From an uncultured Eubacteriales bacterium (GTDB lineage Bacteria > Bacillota > Clostridia > Oscillospirales > Oscillospiraceae), in contig CABSFY010000004.1 of assembly GCA_902477055.1 (NCBI GenBank), forward strand, positions 1 to 38,764: a DNA stretch of 38,764 nucleotides. Direction: 5' to 3'. Both the position numbers and the translations under genes were made by a program. The notes under the pieces are model-generated. The model was not told the DNA's origin and searched no databases. It worked only from the letters and a program-made list of their open reading frames with translations. Below, in pieces: positions 1 through 11,110 of the stretch; the stretch's first letter is position 1, and each line of letters begins with the position of its first letter.

Positions 1-509
1 TCACCCAGCAGCCTCTGGGCGGCAAGGCCCAGTTCGGCGGCCAGCGCTTCGGCGAAATGGAAGTCTGGGCGCTGGAGGCTTACGGCGCTGCATATACGTT
101 ACAGGAAATCCTGACCGTCAAGTCCGACGACGTGACCGGACGAGTCAAGACCTACGAAGCCATTGTCAAGGGCCACAACGTTCCCAAGCCCGGCGTTCCG
201 GAATCCTTCAAGGTTCTGGTCAAGGAGCTGCAATCGCTTTGCCTCGACATCCGTGTTCTGGATGATCAGGGCGAGGAGATCGAGCTGCGCGACGAGGATG
301 AGGACGATGTGGTTTACACCGCCGGTAACGAAAATTACGTTACCGACGAGGGCGAGGTCCTTTCCTCCGGCTACGGTATTGATCCGGACAGCGTTGACAG
401 CGATGTGAACGCCATTTCGCAGATCATCGGCCTCGGCGGCGAGGACGACGATGCCGACGACGAGGAAGACGATTTCGACTTCAGCGACGTGGGCGACGAA
501 GAAGAATAA
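1..509 (+). CDS. rpoB: RNA polymerase beta subunit, C-terminal end (partial)
   Basis: This is the 3' end of the gene for the beta subunit of RNA polymerase; the first whole codon is at position 3 and the 5' part lies outside the window. The reading frame opens with the C-terminal core of RpoB, including the motif GGKAQFGGQRFGEMEVWALE, which in the family contacts the beta' subunit near the active centre. The following stretch (YTLQEILTVKSDD, then a PKPGVPESFKVL segment) is the usual RpoB clamp/C-terminal region. The last roughly 45 residues are a very acidic tail rich in Asp and Glu, seen in many Firmicutes RpoB proteins. It lies 15 bases before rpoC, the usual rpoBC order, so the two are surely cotranscribed. 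Confidence 0.97.
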   Translation, partial: TQQPLGGKAQFGGQRFGEMEVWALEAYGAAYTLQEILTVKSDDVTGRVKTYEAIVKGHNVPKPGVPESFKVLVKELQSLCLDIRVLDDQGEEIELRDEDEDDVVYTAGNENYVTDEGEVLSSGYGIDPDSVDSDVNAISQIIGLGGEDDDADDEEDDFDFSDVGDEEE

Positions 510-524
510 AGGAGGAGGAATACC

Positions 525-4217
<3,693 letters not shown>

Positions 4218-4222
4218 TCGAT

Positions 4223-4251
4223 CGGGGCTGCCCCTTTTTGGGACAGCCCCG
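4223..4251 (+). terminator. Hairpin between rpoC and the lipoprotein gene
   Basis: GGGGCTGCCCC and GGGACAGCCCC form an 11-bp stem with one mismatch around a short T-rich loop, six bases after the rpoC stop. No T-run follows the stem, so it is at best a weak or factor-assisted terminator, or an mRNA processing/stability element that lowers expression of the downstream gene relative to rpoBC. Confidence 0.4.
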
Positions 4252-4274
4252 AAGCCATTTGGAGGGAAAAGAAT

Positions 4275-5099
4275 ATGAAGCACAGAATTTTCGCCCTGAC
4301 CGCAGCGCTGCTGGCTGTCTGTCTGCTGGCGGGCTGCTCGTTCCTGCTGCCGCCGGAAACAGAGCCGACGGAGGCCCCAACCTTCCCGGAAACCATCACG
4401 ATTATCCAGACCGAGCCGGAAACGGAACCCGAAACGCAGCCGGAAACCGAGCCGGAACCCCGCCCGGAGCATTCGGACCTGTACATTCCCGGCGTTTCCG
4501 TCGAGGACGTGATTACATACTTTAACGAGGTCTGCCTCGATAGCGAGTATGTCGACTCCGGCGACCCCAGCGTTGTGCAGAAATGGGTGGACCCGGTGCT
4601 CTATACGCTCTACGGCGATTATACGGACGAGGATTTGGCGGCAATCGATAAAATTGCCGGTATTCTCAACGGCATCGAGGGCTATCCCGGCTTTTATTGG
4701 ACGGACGACCCGGAAGCGGCGAATTTGCGCATCAACTTCTGGACGCAGGATGAGCTGACCTTCGAGATGGGCGAGTACGTCAACGGTGATCTGTGCGACG
4801 GCATCGTGCATTACTGGTACGACGGCGACAACGCGATCTATTCCGAGGACATCGGCATCCGCACCGATATGGGGCAGTATCTGCGCAACTCCGTAATTCT
4901 GGAGGAAATCTACAACGGCACCGGCGCGACGCAGGACACCATGCTGCGCCCGGACAGCATCATCTATCAGGAATACTCCGAAACGCAGGATCTGACGGAC
5001 GTGGACGTGCTGCTGATGCAGCTGCTGTACCACCCGGCCATCGAATGCGGCATGAACGCCGAACAATGCGCAGAAGTCATCCGCGCGCTTTACTATTAA
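4275..5099 (+). CDS. Lipoprotein, DUF2927-like
   Basis: A 274-residue exported lipoprotein of unknown function. The signal peptide (MKHRIF, then a hydrophobic run) ends in the lipobox LAGC with Cys21 as the lipidated residue. Residues 28-65 form a low-complexity spacer of Glu-Pro-Glu-Thr repeats, the sort that passes through the cell wall. The remaining 200 or so residues form one domain. Its C-terminal part (ILEEIYNGTGATQDTM, LRPDSIIYQ, LLYHPAIECGMN) resembles DUF2927 as I remember it; the metalloprotease-like relationship proposed for similar families cannot be confirmed because no HExxH is present. The ATG follows TGGAGGG. It sits directly behind rpoC and ahead of a strong terminator, so it is probably expressed partly by rpoBC read-through. 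An unlinked function that has simply been inserted here is equally possible. Confidence 0.75.
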   Translation: MKHRIFALTAALLAVCLLAGCSFLLPPETEPTEAPTFPETITIIQTEPETEPETQPETEPEPRPEHSDLYIPGVSVEDVITYFNEVCLDSEYVDSGDPSVVQKWVDPVLYTLYGDYTDEDLAAIDKIAGILNGIEGYPGFYWTDDPEAANLRINFWTQDELTFEMGEYVNGDLCDGIVHYWYDGDNAIYSEDIGIRTDMGQYLRNSVILEEIYNGTGATQDTMLRPDSIIYQEYSETQDLTDVDVLLMQLLYHPAIECGMNAEQCAEVIRALYY

Positions 5100-5124
5100 C
5101 TGTTCAATGAAACCGTTCTCCCCA

Positions 5125-5154
5125 CCCCGCCGGGTCATCCCGGCGGGGGATTTT
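5125..5154 (+). terminator. Rho-independent terminator after the lipoprotein gene
   Basis: A perfect 10-bp GC-rich stem, CCCCGCCGGG / CCCGGCGGGG, with a TCAT tetraloop is followed by GATTTTC. It ends the rpoBC-lipoprotein transcript before the division cluster. Confidence 0.88.
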
Positions 5155-5251
5155 CATGCCACTTTCACGAACATACGTTTGAAAATTCGGTTTTTGGGTG
5201 AATTTTCCGGGAAAAATCCTATTCAAACTGCACAAATGTGGGAAAAAGTGA

Positions 5252-5280
5252 TTGATTTTTTACAGCGAAAATAGTATACT
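5252..5280 (+). promoter_or_regulatory. SigA-type promoter of the mraZ division cluster
   Basis: TTGATT and TATACT are separated by exactly 17 bases, with AT-rich sequence upstream. Transcription would start near 5287, inside the MraZ operator. This is the only good promoter seen upstream of mraZ, so it probably drives the cluster at least to ftsL. Confidence 0.8.
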
Positions 5281-5286
5281 GTTAGC

Positions 5287-5326
5287 AAAGTGGAGCAAAA
5301 TGGATGAAATACGATTAAAGTGGAGG
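5287..5326 (+). promoter_or_regulatory. Probable MraZ operator: four 10-bp direct units
   Basis: Four successive decamers read AAAGTGGAGC, AAAATGGATG, AAATACGATT and AAAGTGGAGG. Units 1 and 4 are nearly identical and unit 2 is close, while unit 3 is degenerate. MraZ proteins are known to autoregulate by binding short direct repeats containing a G(T)GG core at about one-turn spacing, and this array matches that arrangement. The last unit supplies part of the mraZ ribosome binding site (GGAGGTG), so the bound protein could also hinder translation. The function is inferred from position and periodicity. Confidence 0.7.
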
Positions 5327-5337
5327 AGGTGACGCAA

Positions 5338-5754
5338 ATGTTCGGCCAATATAAGCACTCTTTGGATGCCAAGGGGCGGCTCTTTGTTCCCGCGAAGCTG
5401 CGCGAGGAGCTGGGCGAGGCGTTCTACGTCGCCAAGGCGCCGGATGCCTGCCTCGCCGTCTATCCCGAGGCGGAGTGGCAGAGGGTGCTGGACCACTGCA
5501 ACGAGCTGCCCGCGTCCAAGGCCCGCGCCATGCGCTTCTTCTTTGCGAACGTAACGAAATGCGAACCGGATAAGCAGGGCCGCTTTCTTCTGCCGGAATC
5601 CTTCCGACGCTACGCCGGGATCGACCAGGAGGCCATTTTCCTCGGTCAGGCCGGCCGGGCGGAGATCTGGGCGGCAGAGCGTTATGAGGCGGAGGAGGCC
5701 AAGTACCTCACGCCGGAGGCCATCGCCGCGGTAATGGAGGAGCTGGGCTTCTGA
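5338..5754 (+). CDS. mraZ: Transcriptional regulator MraZ
   Basis: DNA-binding regulator of the division and cell wall cluster, 138 residues from the ATG at 5338. This start gives the family N-terminus MFGQYKHSLDAKGRLFVPAK and sits behind GGAGGTG at good spacing. An upstream in-frame GTG at 5320 would add six residues but lies inside the operator and ribosome binding site, so I reject it. Two AbrB-like (SpoVT/MraZ) half domains are visible: residues 1-60 with the DAKGR motif, and about 75-135 with the second copy, DKQGRFLLPESFRRYAG. MraZ forms a ring that binds repeats upstream of its own gene. It overlaps rsmH by one base (TGATG), indicating translational coupling. Confidence 0.96.
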   Translation: MFGQYKHSLDAKGRLFVPAKLREELGEAFYVAKAPDACLAVYPEAEWQRVLDHCNELPASKARAMRFFFANVTKCEPDKQGRFLLPESFRRYAGIDQEAIFLGQAGRAEIWAAERYEAEEAKYLTPEAIAAVMEELGF

Positions 5755-6686
5755 TGGAATTCTTTCATAAATCCGTCCTTCTGGACGAGTGCATCGAGGC
5801 GCTGAACCTCCGCCCCGACGGAATTTATCTCGACGGGACGCTCGGCGGTGCGGGCCATTCCTCCGAAATTGTCAAGCGCCTGACGACCGGTCGCCTGATC
5901 GGCGTGGACCGCGACCGGACGGCGCTGGCGGCGGCGGAGGAGCGGCTGCGGCCATATCTTGACCGCGTGACGCTGGTACATTCCAATTTTTCCGAAATTC
6001 GTTCGATTTTACGGGAGCTGTCCGTTCCGGGCGTGGACGGGATGCTCTTTGACCTCGGCGTTTCGTCGCCGCAGTTGGACGATGCCGAACGCGGCTTTTC
6101 CTACATGGCCGATGCGCCGCTGGATATGCGCATGGACCGCGACGATGCCTTAACGGCGGCGGAGATTGTCAACACGTGGTCCGCCGACGAGCTGCGCCGC
6201 ATTTTCTATGAATACGGCGAGGAACGCTATGCCCCGCAGGTCGCGGCTGCGATCGTGCGGCGGCGGGAGGGCAAGCCCATCGAAACGACGCTGGAGCTTG
6301 CCGACGTGATCCGCAGCGCGATGCCCCCGCAGGCGCTGCGCGAAAAGCAGCATCCGGCAAAGCGCTGCTTTCAGGCCATCCGCATTGCCGTCAACGACGA
6401 GCTTGGCTCGGTGCGGCGCCTGATGGACGACGCGATCGACTGCCTCAATCCCGGCGGCCGGTTGGCGGTCATCACCTTCCACTCGCTGGAGGACCGCATC
6501 GTCAAAACCGCGATGCAGGCGGCGGCGAAGGGCTGCACCTGCCCGCCGGAATTTCCGGTCTGCGTCTGCGGGAAAAAGCCGCGCGTGACCGTTCTGACCC
6601 GGAAGCCAATCGTTTCCGGCCCGGCGGAGTTGGCCGAAAACCCCCGTGCGCGAAGCGCAAAGCTCCGCGTGGCGGAAAAGCTGTGA
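5754..6686 (+). CDS. rsmH: 16S rRNA (cytosine1402-N4)-methyltransferase
   Basis: 310-residue SAM-dependent methyltransferase (formerly MraW) that modifies N4 of C1402 in the ribosomal P site. The SAM-binding loop DGTLGGAGHS is at about residues 27-36 and the signature FHSLEDRIVK at 242-251. Other family blocks (GVDRDRTAL, LFDLGVSSPQLD, RGFSY, PLDMRMD) are all present, so the enzyme looks intact. A Cys-rich patch near the C-terminus (CTCPPEFPVCVCGKKP) is common in Firmicutes members. The start codon overlaps the mraZ stop by one base. This is the normal second gene of dcw clusters, though its product acts on the ribosome. Confidence 0.97.
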   Translation: MEFFHKSVLLDECIEALNLRPDGIYLDGTLGGAGHSSEIVKRLTTGRLIGVDRDRTALAAAEERLRPYLDRVTLVHSNFSEIRSILRELSVPGVDGMLFDLGVSSPQLDDAERGFSYMADAPLDMRMDRDDALTAAEIVNTWSADELRRIFYEYGEERYAPQVAAAIVRRREGKPIETTLELADVIRSAMPPQALREKQHPAKRCFQAIRIAVNDELGSVRRLMDDAIDCLNPGGRLAVITFHSLEDRIVKTAMQAAAKGCTCPPEFPVCVCGKKPRVTVLTRKPIVSGPAELAENPRARSAKLRVAEKL

Positions 6687-6714
6687 CGAAAATCTTGGAA
6701 GGGAGCGCTGCTTC

Positions 6715-7224
6715 ATGGCGCAGTGGGAACAATATCGGACCGACGGCGTGGCGGCGTATGATATCTATGCCGACAGCACGGCGCGGCAGCTTGTCCGCAA
6801 GACGCTGCTGCCGGAGGAGCCGCATCGCGCGGCCAAGGCGCTGCCGAAGCGGCGCTTCCGTGCGCTGCGTCTGCTTGCCATTGTGCTGACGCTGGGTCTG
6901 CTGCTGCTCTCCGTGTTCAGCTTTGTGAGCCTTTACGAGGCGCAGAGCGCGACGGCGGAGCTGGAGGACACCTACGCGGCGCTGGCTGAGGAGGAGAAGG
7001 CCCTGACTGCGCTCTATGAGCAGAGCATCGATCTCGACAAAATTGCCGCTCGCGCGGCGGAGCTGGGGCTGCATCCGGCCACCGCCGACGAGATCGTGAC
7101 CGTGCGCGTCCCCGGCGGCGATACCACCGAGGTGTTCGACCAGCCGGAGGAGACGGGAGTTTTTGCGCAGATCGGCGAAATTTTTCGCGGAGTTTTTCGG
7201 AACGTGGCGGAATACTTTTCCTGA
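6715..7224 (+). CDS. ftsL: FtsL-like cell division protein
   Basis: Small bitopic membrane protein of 169 residues from the ATG at 6715, preceded by GGAAGGGAG. An in-frame start at 6646 would overlap rsmH and lacks a binding site. The cytoplasmic N-terminus has about 50 residues with a basic patch (LPKRRFRALR), followed by one transmembrane helix at about 51-72, a Glu/Ala-rich coiled coil at about 75-105, and the FtsL/DivIC ending DLDKIAARAAELGLHPAT. In the family it forms a complex with FtsQ/DivIB and FtsB/DivIC that activates FtsW and the septal PBP. Sequence identity in this family is always low, so the name rests on topology, coiled coil and position between rsmH and the PBP gene. The C-terminal tail of about 35 residues is longer than in many FtsL proteins. 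Confidence 0.87.
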   Translation: MAQWEQYRTDGVAAYDIYADSTARQLVRKTLLPEEPHRAAKALPKRRFRALRLLAIVLTLGLLLLSVFSFVSLYEAQSATAELEDTYAALAEEEKALTALYEQSIDLDKIAARAAELGLHPATADEIVTVRVPGGDTTEVFDQPEETGVFAQIGEIFRGVFRNVAEYFS

Positions 7225-7245
7225 ACCCGAATATATATCTTCATG

Positions 7246-7281
7246 ACAAGGGCGGCGTTTGCGAACTGCCGCCCTTGTTTT
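7246..7281 (+). terminator. Terminator-like hairpin between ftsL and the PBP gene
   Basis: An 11-bp perfect stem, ACAAGGGCGGC / GCCGCCCTTGT, with an 11-base loop is followed by TTTT. It stands 22 bases after the ftsL stop and 22 bases before the PBP start. It has the form of an intrinsic terminator with a short T-run, so it may partly terminate transcription within the cluster. Confidence 0.65.
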
Positions 7282-7303
7282 GAATGATTCTCGGGAGGCG
7301 GCT

Positions 7304-9658
7304 ATGAAGCGAAGGGACGTTCCGAAGCGGCCGCGCTATGCGCGTGTCAGGGCGAGAGGCGTGACGGATACCTACATCCGGCGCGGTATCGTGGCGATGA
7401 TGGGGCTGTTGGGCATTGCGGCATTTTTGACGGTAACAGGTCAGCTTGTGCGGCTGATGCTGGTCGAGCATGACTATTATGAGGGCAAGGCCATCCGCAA
7501 TCAGACGCGCAGCACCAGTGTGACCGCCTCGCGCGGGACGATCTACGACCGCAATATGGAGGTACTGGCCGCCTCGTCGAGCGTGGAAAATATCTTTCTC
7601 GACCCGTTGGAGCTGAAGCAGAACGGCGTTGACGTGGACGCGCTGGCAAAAAAGCTCGCGCCGCTGCTGGACATCTCCGAGGAGTACATCAAAAAGCAGG
7701 CAACGGACACCAGCCTGCGCTATAAAATGCTCAAGCGGCGGCAGGATCGCGCCGTGTGCGACGCGGTGCGGGAGCTGATTGCGGAGGGAAAGCTCGTCGG
7801 GGTGCATCTGGAGCCGGATTCCATGCGCTATTACCCGAATCACAGTGTCGCCTCGCAGCTGCTCGGCTTTACGAACACCGAAAACGTCGGCTCCGAGGGG
7901 CTGGAATCCTATTATAATATGCTATTACAGGGCAAAGCGGGCGCTGTGATCACCACGAAGGGCAACAACGAAACCGAAATGCTCTATTCCTATGAAAAAT
8001 ACTATCAGGCGACAGACGGGGAAAGCCTTGTCTTGACGCTTGACCTAACCGTGCAGCGGGCGCTGGAAAAGCAGATGCGCGATGCCATCGATCGCTACGA
8101 CGTTCTCAACGGTGCGTTCGGCATCGTCATGGATGTCAATAGCGGCGATATTTTGGCTATGGCGACGCTCGGCGGCTACGACCCGAACAGCTATCTTGAA
8201 ATTTTCGATTTGGCGAAAAATGCCGAGCTGGAGGAGCTGTATCAGGCAGCAAGCGCCAAGCCGGAGGGAACGGCGGAACGAACGGCAGCCTTCGATGTCT
8301 ACAATGCGGAGATGGCGGCGGCGCGTCTGAAGCAATGGCGCAACCGCTGCGTTTCCGACGGCTACGAGCCGGGGTCCACCTTCAAGGTCGTCACGCTGGC
8401 CTCGGCGCTCGACAGCGGCGCGGTCACGCTGCAAAACACGTTCTACTGCCGCGGCGCGGAGAAATTCGAGGGCCGATCGCAAATTCTGAACTGCTGGCGG
8501 CATCAGGGTCACGGCTCCGAAACGACGGCGCAGGCGCTGCAAAACTCCTGCAACCTTGCCTTTGCGCACATCGGCCTGCTGACCGGCGGAGAAACGTTAT
8601 ATGATTATTGCAAGGCCTTTGGCCTGTTAGATACGACCGGCATCGACCTACCCGGCGAGGCGAAGGGCCTGTTTCACAGCCGGGAGCATCTGGCCGATAA
8701 TGCAGCGTTCGGCACGAGCTATCTCATCTCGACCTCCTTCGGCCAGACCGTGAAGCCCACGCCGATGCAGGTCGTACGGGCCGTGGCGGCGGTTGTGAAC
8801 GGCGGGTATCTGCTCAAGCCGCACGTCGTTTCGCAGGTCCTCGATGCTGACGGGAACGTGACGGAGCTGTATGGCCGCGAGGTCATCCGGCAGGTGATTT
8901 CCGAGGATACCTCCGCGACGATGTGCGAGCTGCTGGAGTCGGTCGTCGCCGTCGGCACGGCGAAAAACGCGCAGGTCACCGGCTACCGCATCGGCGGCAA
9001 GACCGGCACGGCGGAAAAAACCGACCAGCGCGACGCGTCCGGCCAGCTTACGAAGGATAAGATCGTTTCCTTTATCGGTGTTGCGCCGATGGAGTCGCCG
9101 CAGTACGTCGTGCTCGTTGCACTGGACACGCCGAACCCCGCGACGGGGCAGTACGTTTCCGGCGGTGTGATGGCGGCCCCGACCGTTGCGGCGGTCTTTG
9201 AGGACATTTTACCATACCTCGGCGTGGAGCCGGACTACAGCGCGGACGAAATGTACCGCGTGAACGTGTCGATGCCGTCCGTCGAGGGGCTGAGCATTTC
9301 GGAAGCGGAAAAACTGTTAAAGGACAGCTCTCTGAGCTGCAAAACCGTCGGCAGCGGCAGCCGCGTTGTCAGCCAGCTTCCGGCAGCGGGCCGGGCGGTG
9401 CCGGGGCTTTCCACCGTGCTGCTCTACACCGACGATTCCATGCCGACCGACTCGGTCAAGGTGCCGGACCTGCGTGGCAAGACCGCAAAGGAGGCCGTGG
9501 AGCTGCTGACACCGCTGGGGCTTTATCTACAGGCGAAGGGTGCGGACTATACCGCATGGCGCGTGGTCGCCACGGCGCAGGACCTCGACCCCGGCAGCGA
9601 GGTCGAGCGCGGCACGACGGTCACGGTGCTTTTTACGGACACAAACGATATGGATTAG
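7304..9658 (+). CDS. Septal or spore cortex penicillin-binding protein (class B PBP with PASTA domains)
   Basis: Class B transpeptidase of 784 residues that crosslinks peptidoglycan, of the FtsI/PbpB/SpoVD type. The ATG at 7304 follows GGGAGG; an in-frame start at 7259 falls inside the preceding hairpin. One N-terminal transmembrane helix lies at about 27-49. The dimerisation domain has the usual SRGTIYDRN block. The catalytic motifs are STFK with Ser358, SCN at 415-417 and KTG at 566-568. Two PASTA domains follow, at about 665-725 and 727-784. The stretch before the active site is long and Ala/Glu-rich and ends in QWRNRCVSDGYEPGSTFK, a form I recall from clostridial SpoVD-like proteins. This is the only PBP in the cluster, so it cannot be decided by eye whether it serves vegetative septation, sporulation or both; B. 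subtilis has separate pbpB and spoVD genes here. Confidence 0.95.
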   Translation: MKRRDVPKRPRYARVRARGVTDTYIRRGIVAMMGLLGIAAFLTVTGQLVRLMLVEHDYYEGKAIRNQTRSTSVTASRGTIYDRNMEVLAASSSVENIFLDPLELKQNGVDVDALAKKLAPLLDISEEYIKKQATDTSLRYKMLKRRQDRAVCDAVRELIAEGKLVGVHLEPDSMRYYPNHSVASQLLGFTNTENVGSEGLESYYNMLLQGKAGAVITTKGNNETEMLYSYEKYYQATDGESLVLTLDLTVQRALEKQMRDAIDRYDVLNGAFGIVMDVNSGDILAMATLGGYDPNSYLEIFDLAKNAELEELYQAASAKPEGTAERTAAFDVYNAEMAAARLKQWRNRCVSDGYEPGSTFKVVTLASALDSGAVTLQNTFYCRGAEKFEGRSQILNCWRHQGHGSETTAQALQNSCNLAFAHIGLLTGGETLYDYCKAFGLLDTTGIDLPGEAKGLFHSREHLADNAAFGTSYLISTSFGQTVKPTPMQVVRAVAAVVNGGYLLKPHVVSQVLDADGNVTELYGREVIRQVISEDTSATMCELLESVVAVGTAKNAQVTGYRIGGKTGTAEKTDQRDASGQLTKDKIVSFIGVAPMESPQYVVLVALDTPNPATGQYVSGGVMAAPTVAAVFEDILPYLGVEPDYSADEMYRVNVSMPSVEGLSISEAEKLLKDSSLSCKTVGSGSRVVSQLPAAGRAVPGLSTVLLYTDDSMPTDSVKVPDLRGKTAKEAVELLTPLGLYLQAKGADYTAWRVVATAQDLDPGSEVERGTTVTVLFTDTNDMD

Positions 9659-9667
9659 GAGAAAGAT

Positions 9668-11110
9668 ATGAAGCTGAAGGAATTGCTTTCCGGCGTTGCG
9701 GTCTTGGAAACGAATGCGCCGATGGAGCTGGACATCGCGGGCGTGCGCTATGCGTCGAAGCTGGTACAGCCGGGCGAGTTGTTTGCCGCCGTGCCGGGCT
9801 ATACGACGGACGGCCACAAATACATCCCCGACGCGGTGCAGCGCGGTGCGGCGGTCATTCTTTGCGAACGTGAAGCGCCGGAGGGAACGCCGTGGGTCCG
9901 CGTGGCTTCCACCCGAACGGCACTGGCGCAGCTTGGCGCAAACTGGTTCGGCCATCCGGCGAAGGCCATGCAGGTTATCGGCGTGACCGGCACGAACGGC
10001 AAGACCTCAGTGACGTATCTTTTGAAGGCGCTGCTGGAGGCGGCGATCGGCGCGAAGGTCGGCCTCATTGGAACGATCTGCAATCTGATCGGCGACGAGG
10101 ACCTTCCGACGGAACGGACGACGCCGGAGAGCTTTGAATTGCAGGGCATTCTGGCGAAAATGCGCGACGCGGGCTGCACGCACGTTGTGATGGAGGTATC
10201 ATCTCACGCGCTGTATCTGCATCGTGTGGACGAAATTCCGTTCCGCGTGGGCGCGTTTACGAACCTGACGGAGGACCATCTGGACTTCCATGGAACAATG
10301 GAAAACTACCGCAAGGCCAAGGCGTTACTCTTTACCCGCTGCAAAAAGGGCGTGTTCAATCTCGACGACCCGACGGCGGAGGCAATGATCCGCGACGCGT
10401 CGTGCGAAATTTACACGGTCGGCACGACGCAAAGGGCACAGTTGACCGGCGAGAACGTCGAGCTTGGCTCCGATCACGTGGCGCTGACGCTGCGGGAGGG
10501 AGCGTGTGCGGCGCGGCTGCGGCTCGGTATTCCCGGCCGCTTTACGGTCAGCAATGCGCTCGTCGCCGTCGGCATCGCCCGCCAGCTTGACATTCCGCTG
10601 GAAACGGCGGCCCGGGCGCTGTCCGGTGTGAAGGGTGTGAAGGGCCGTATCGAGGTCGTTCCCACGCCGGGCAAGGACTACACGGTTCTGATCGATTACG
10701 CACACACGCCGGACGGACTGGAAAACGTCCTGCGTTCCGTCCGCGACTTCTGTAAGGGCCGGCTGATCGTGGTGTTCGGCTGCGGCGGCGACCGCGACCG
10801 CACGAAGCGCCCAATCATGGGCCGCATTGCCGAGGACCTCGCCGACGTGGTGATCGTGACCTCGGATAACCCACGGACGGAGGAGCCGATGGCAATCATT
10901 CGCGACATTCTGGCCGGAATGCGGCAAAAACCGTTCCTCGTGGAGGAAAATCGCCGCGCAGCCATTCGACAAGCCTTGCGTTATGCGCAAAAAAATGATA
11001 TAGTAGTGCTCGCCGGAAAAGGCCATGAAACGTATCAGGTCATCGGCACAAGAAAAACACATCTGGACGAACGCGAGGAGGTCGCCTCGGCTTTATGGGA
11101 AAGCAAATGA
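9668..11110 (+). CDS. murE: UDP-MurNAc-L-Ala-D-Glu:meso-diaminopimelate ligase
   Basis: Cytoplasmic ATP-dependent ligase of 480 residues that adds the third amino acid to the peptidoglycan stem peptide. The ATP loop TGTNGKT is at residues 107-113, and the DNPR motif at 400-403 is the known signature of meso-diaminopimelate rather than lysine specificity. Mur ligase N-terminal, central and C-terminal domains are all present, with VVMEVSSHAL, TNLTEDHLDFHG and VLIDYAHTPDGLENVL as landmarks. An AGGAG ribosome binding site overlaps the preceding stop. The 3' end overlaps murF by 16 bases. The organism should therefore have DAP-type cell wall, which fits a clostridium. Confidence 0.98.
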   Translation: MKLKELLSGVAVLETNAPMELDIAGVRYASKLVQPGELFAAVPGYTTDGHKYIPDAVQRGAAVILCEREAPEGTPWVRVASTRTALAQLGANWFGHPAKAMQVIGVTGTNGKTSVTYLLKALLEAAIGAKVGLIGTICNLIGDEDLPTERTTPESFELQGILAKMRDAGCTHVVMEVSSHALYLHRVDEIPFRVGAFTNLTEDHLDFHGTMENYRKAKALLFTRCKKGVFNLDDPTAEAMIRDASCEIYTVGTTQRAQLTGENVELGSDHVALTLREGACAARLRLGIPGRFTVSNALVAVGIARQLDIPLETAARALSGVKGVKGRIEVVPTPGKDYTVLIDYAHTPDGLENVLRSVRDFCKGRLIVVFGCGGDRDRTKRPIMGRIAEDLADVVIVTSDNPRTEEPMAIIRDILAGMRQKPFLVEENRRAAIRQALRYAQKNDIVVLAGKGHETYQVIGTRKTHLDEREEVASALWESK

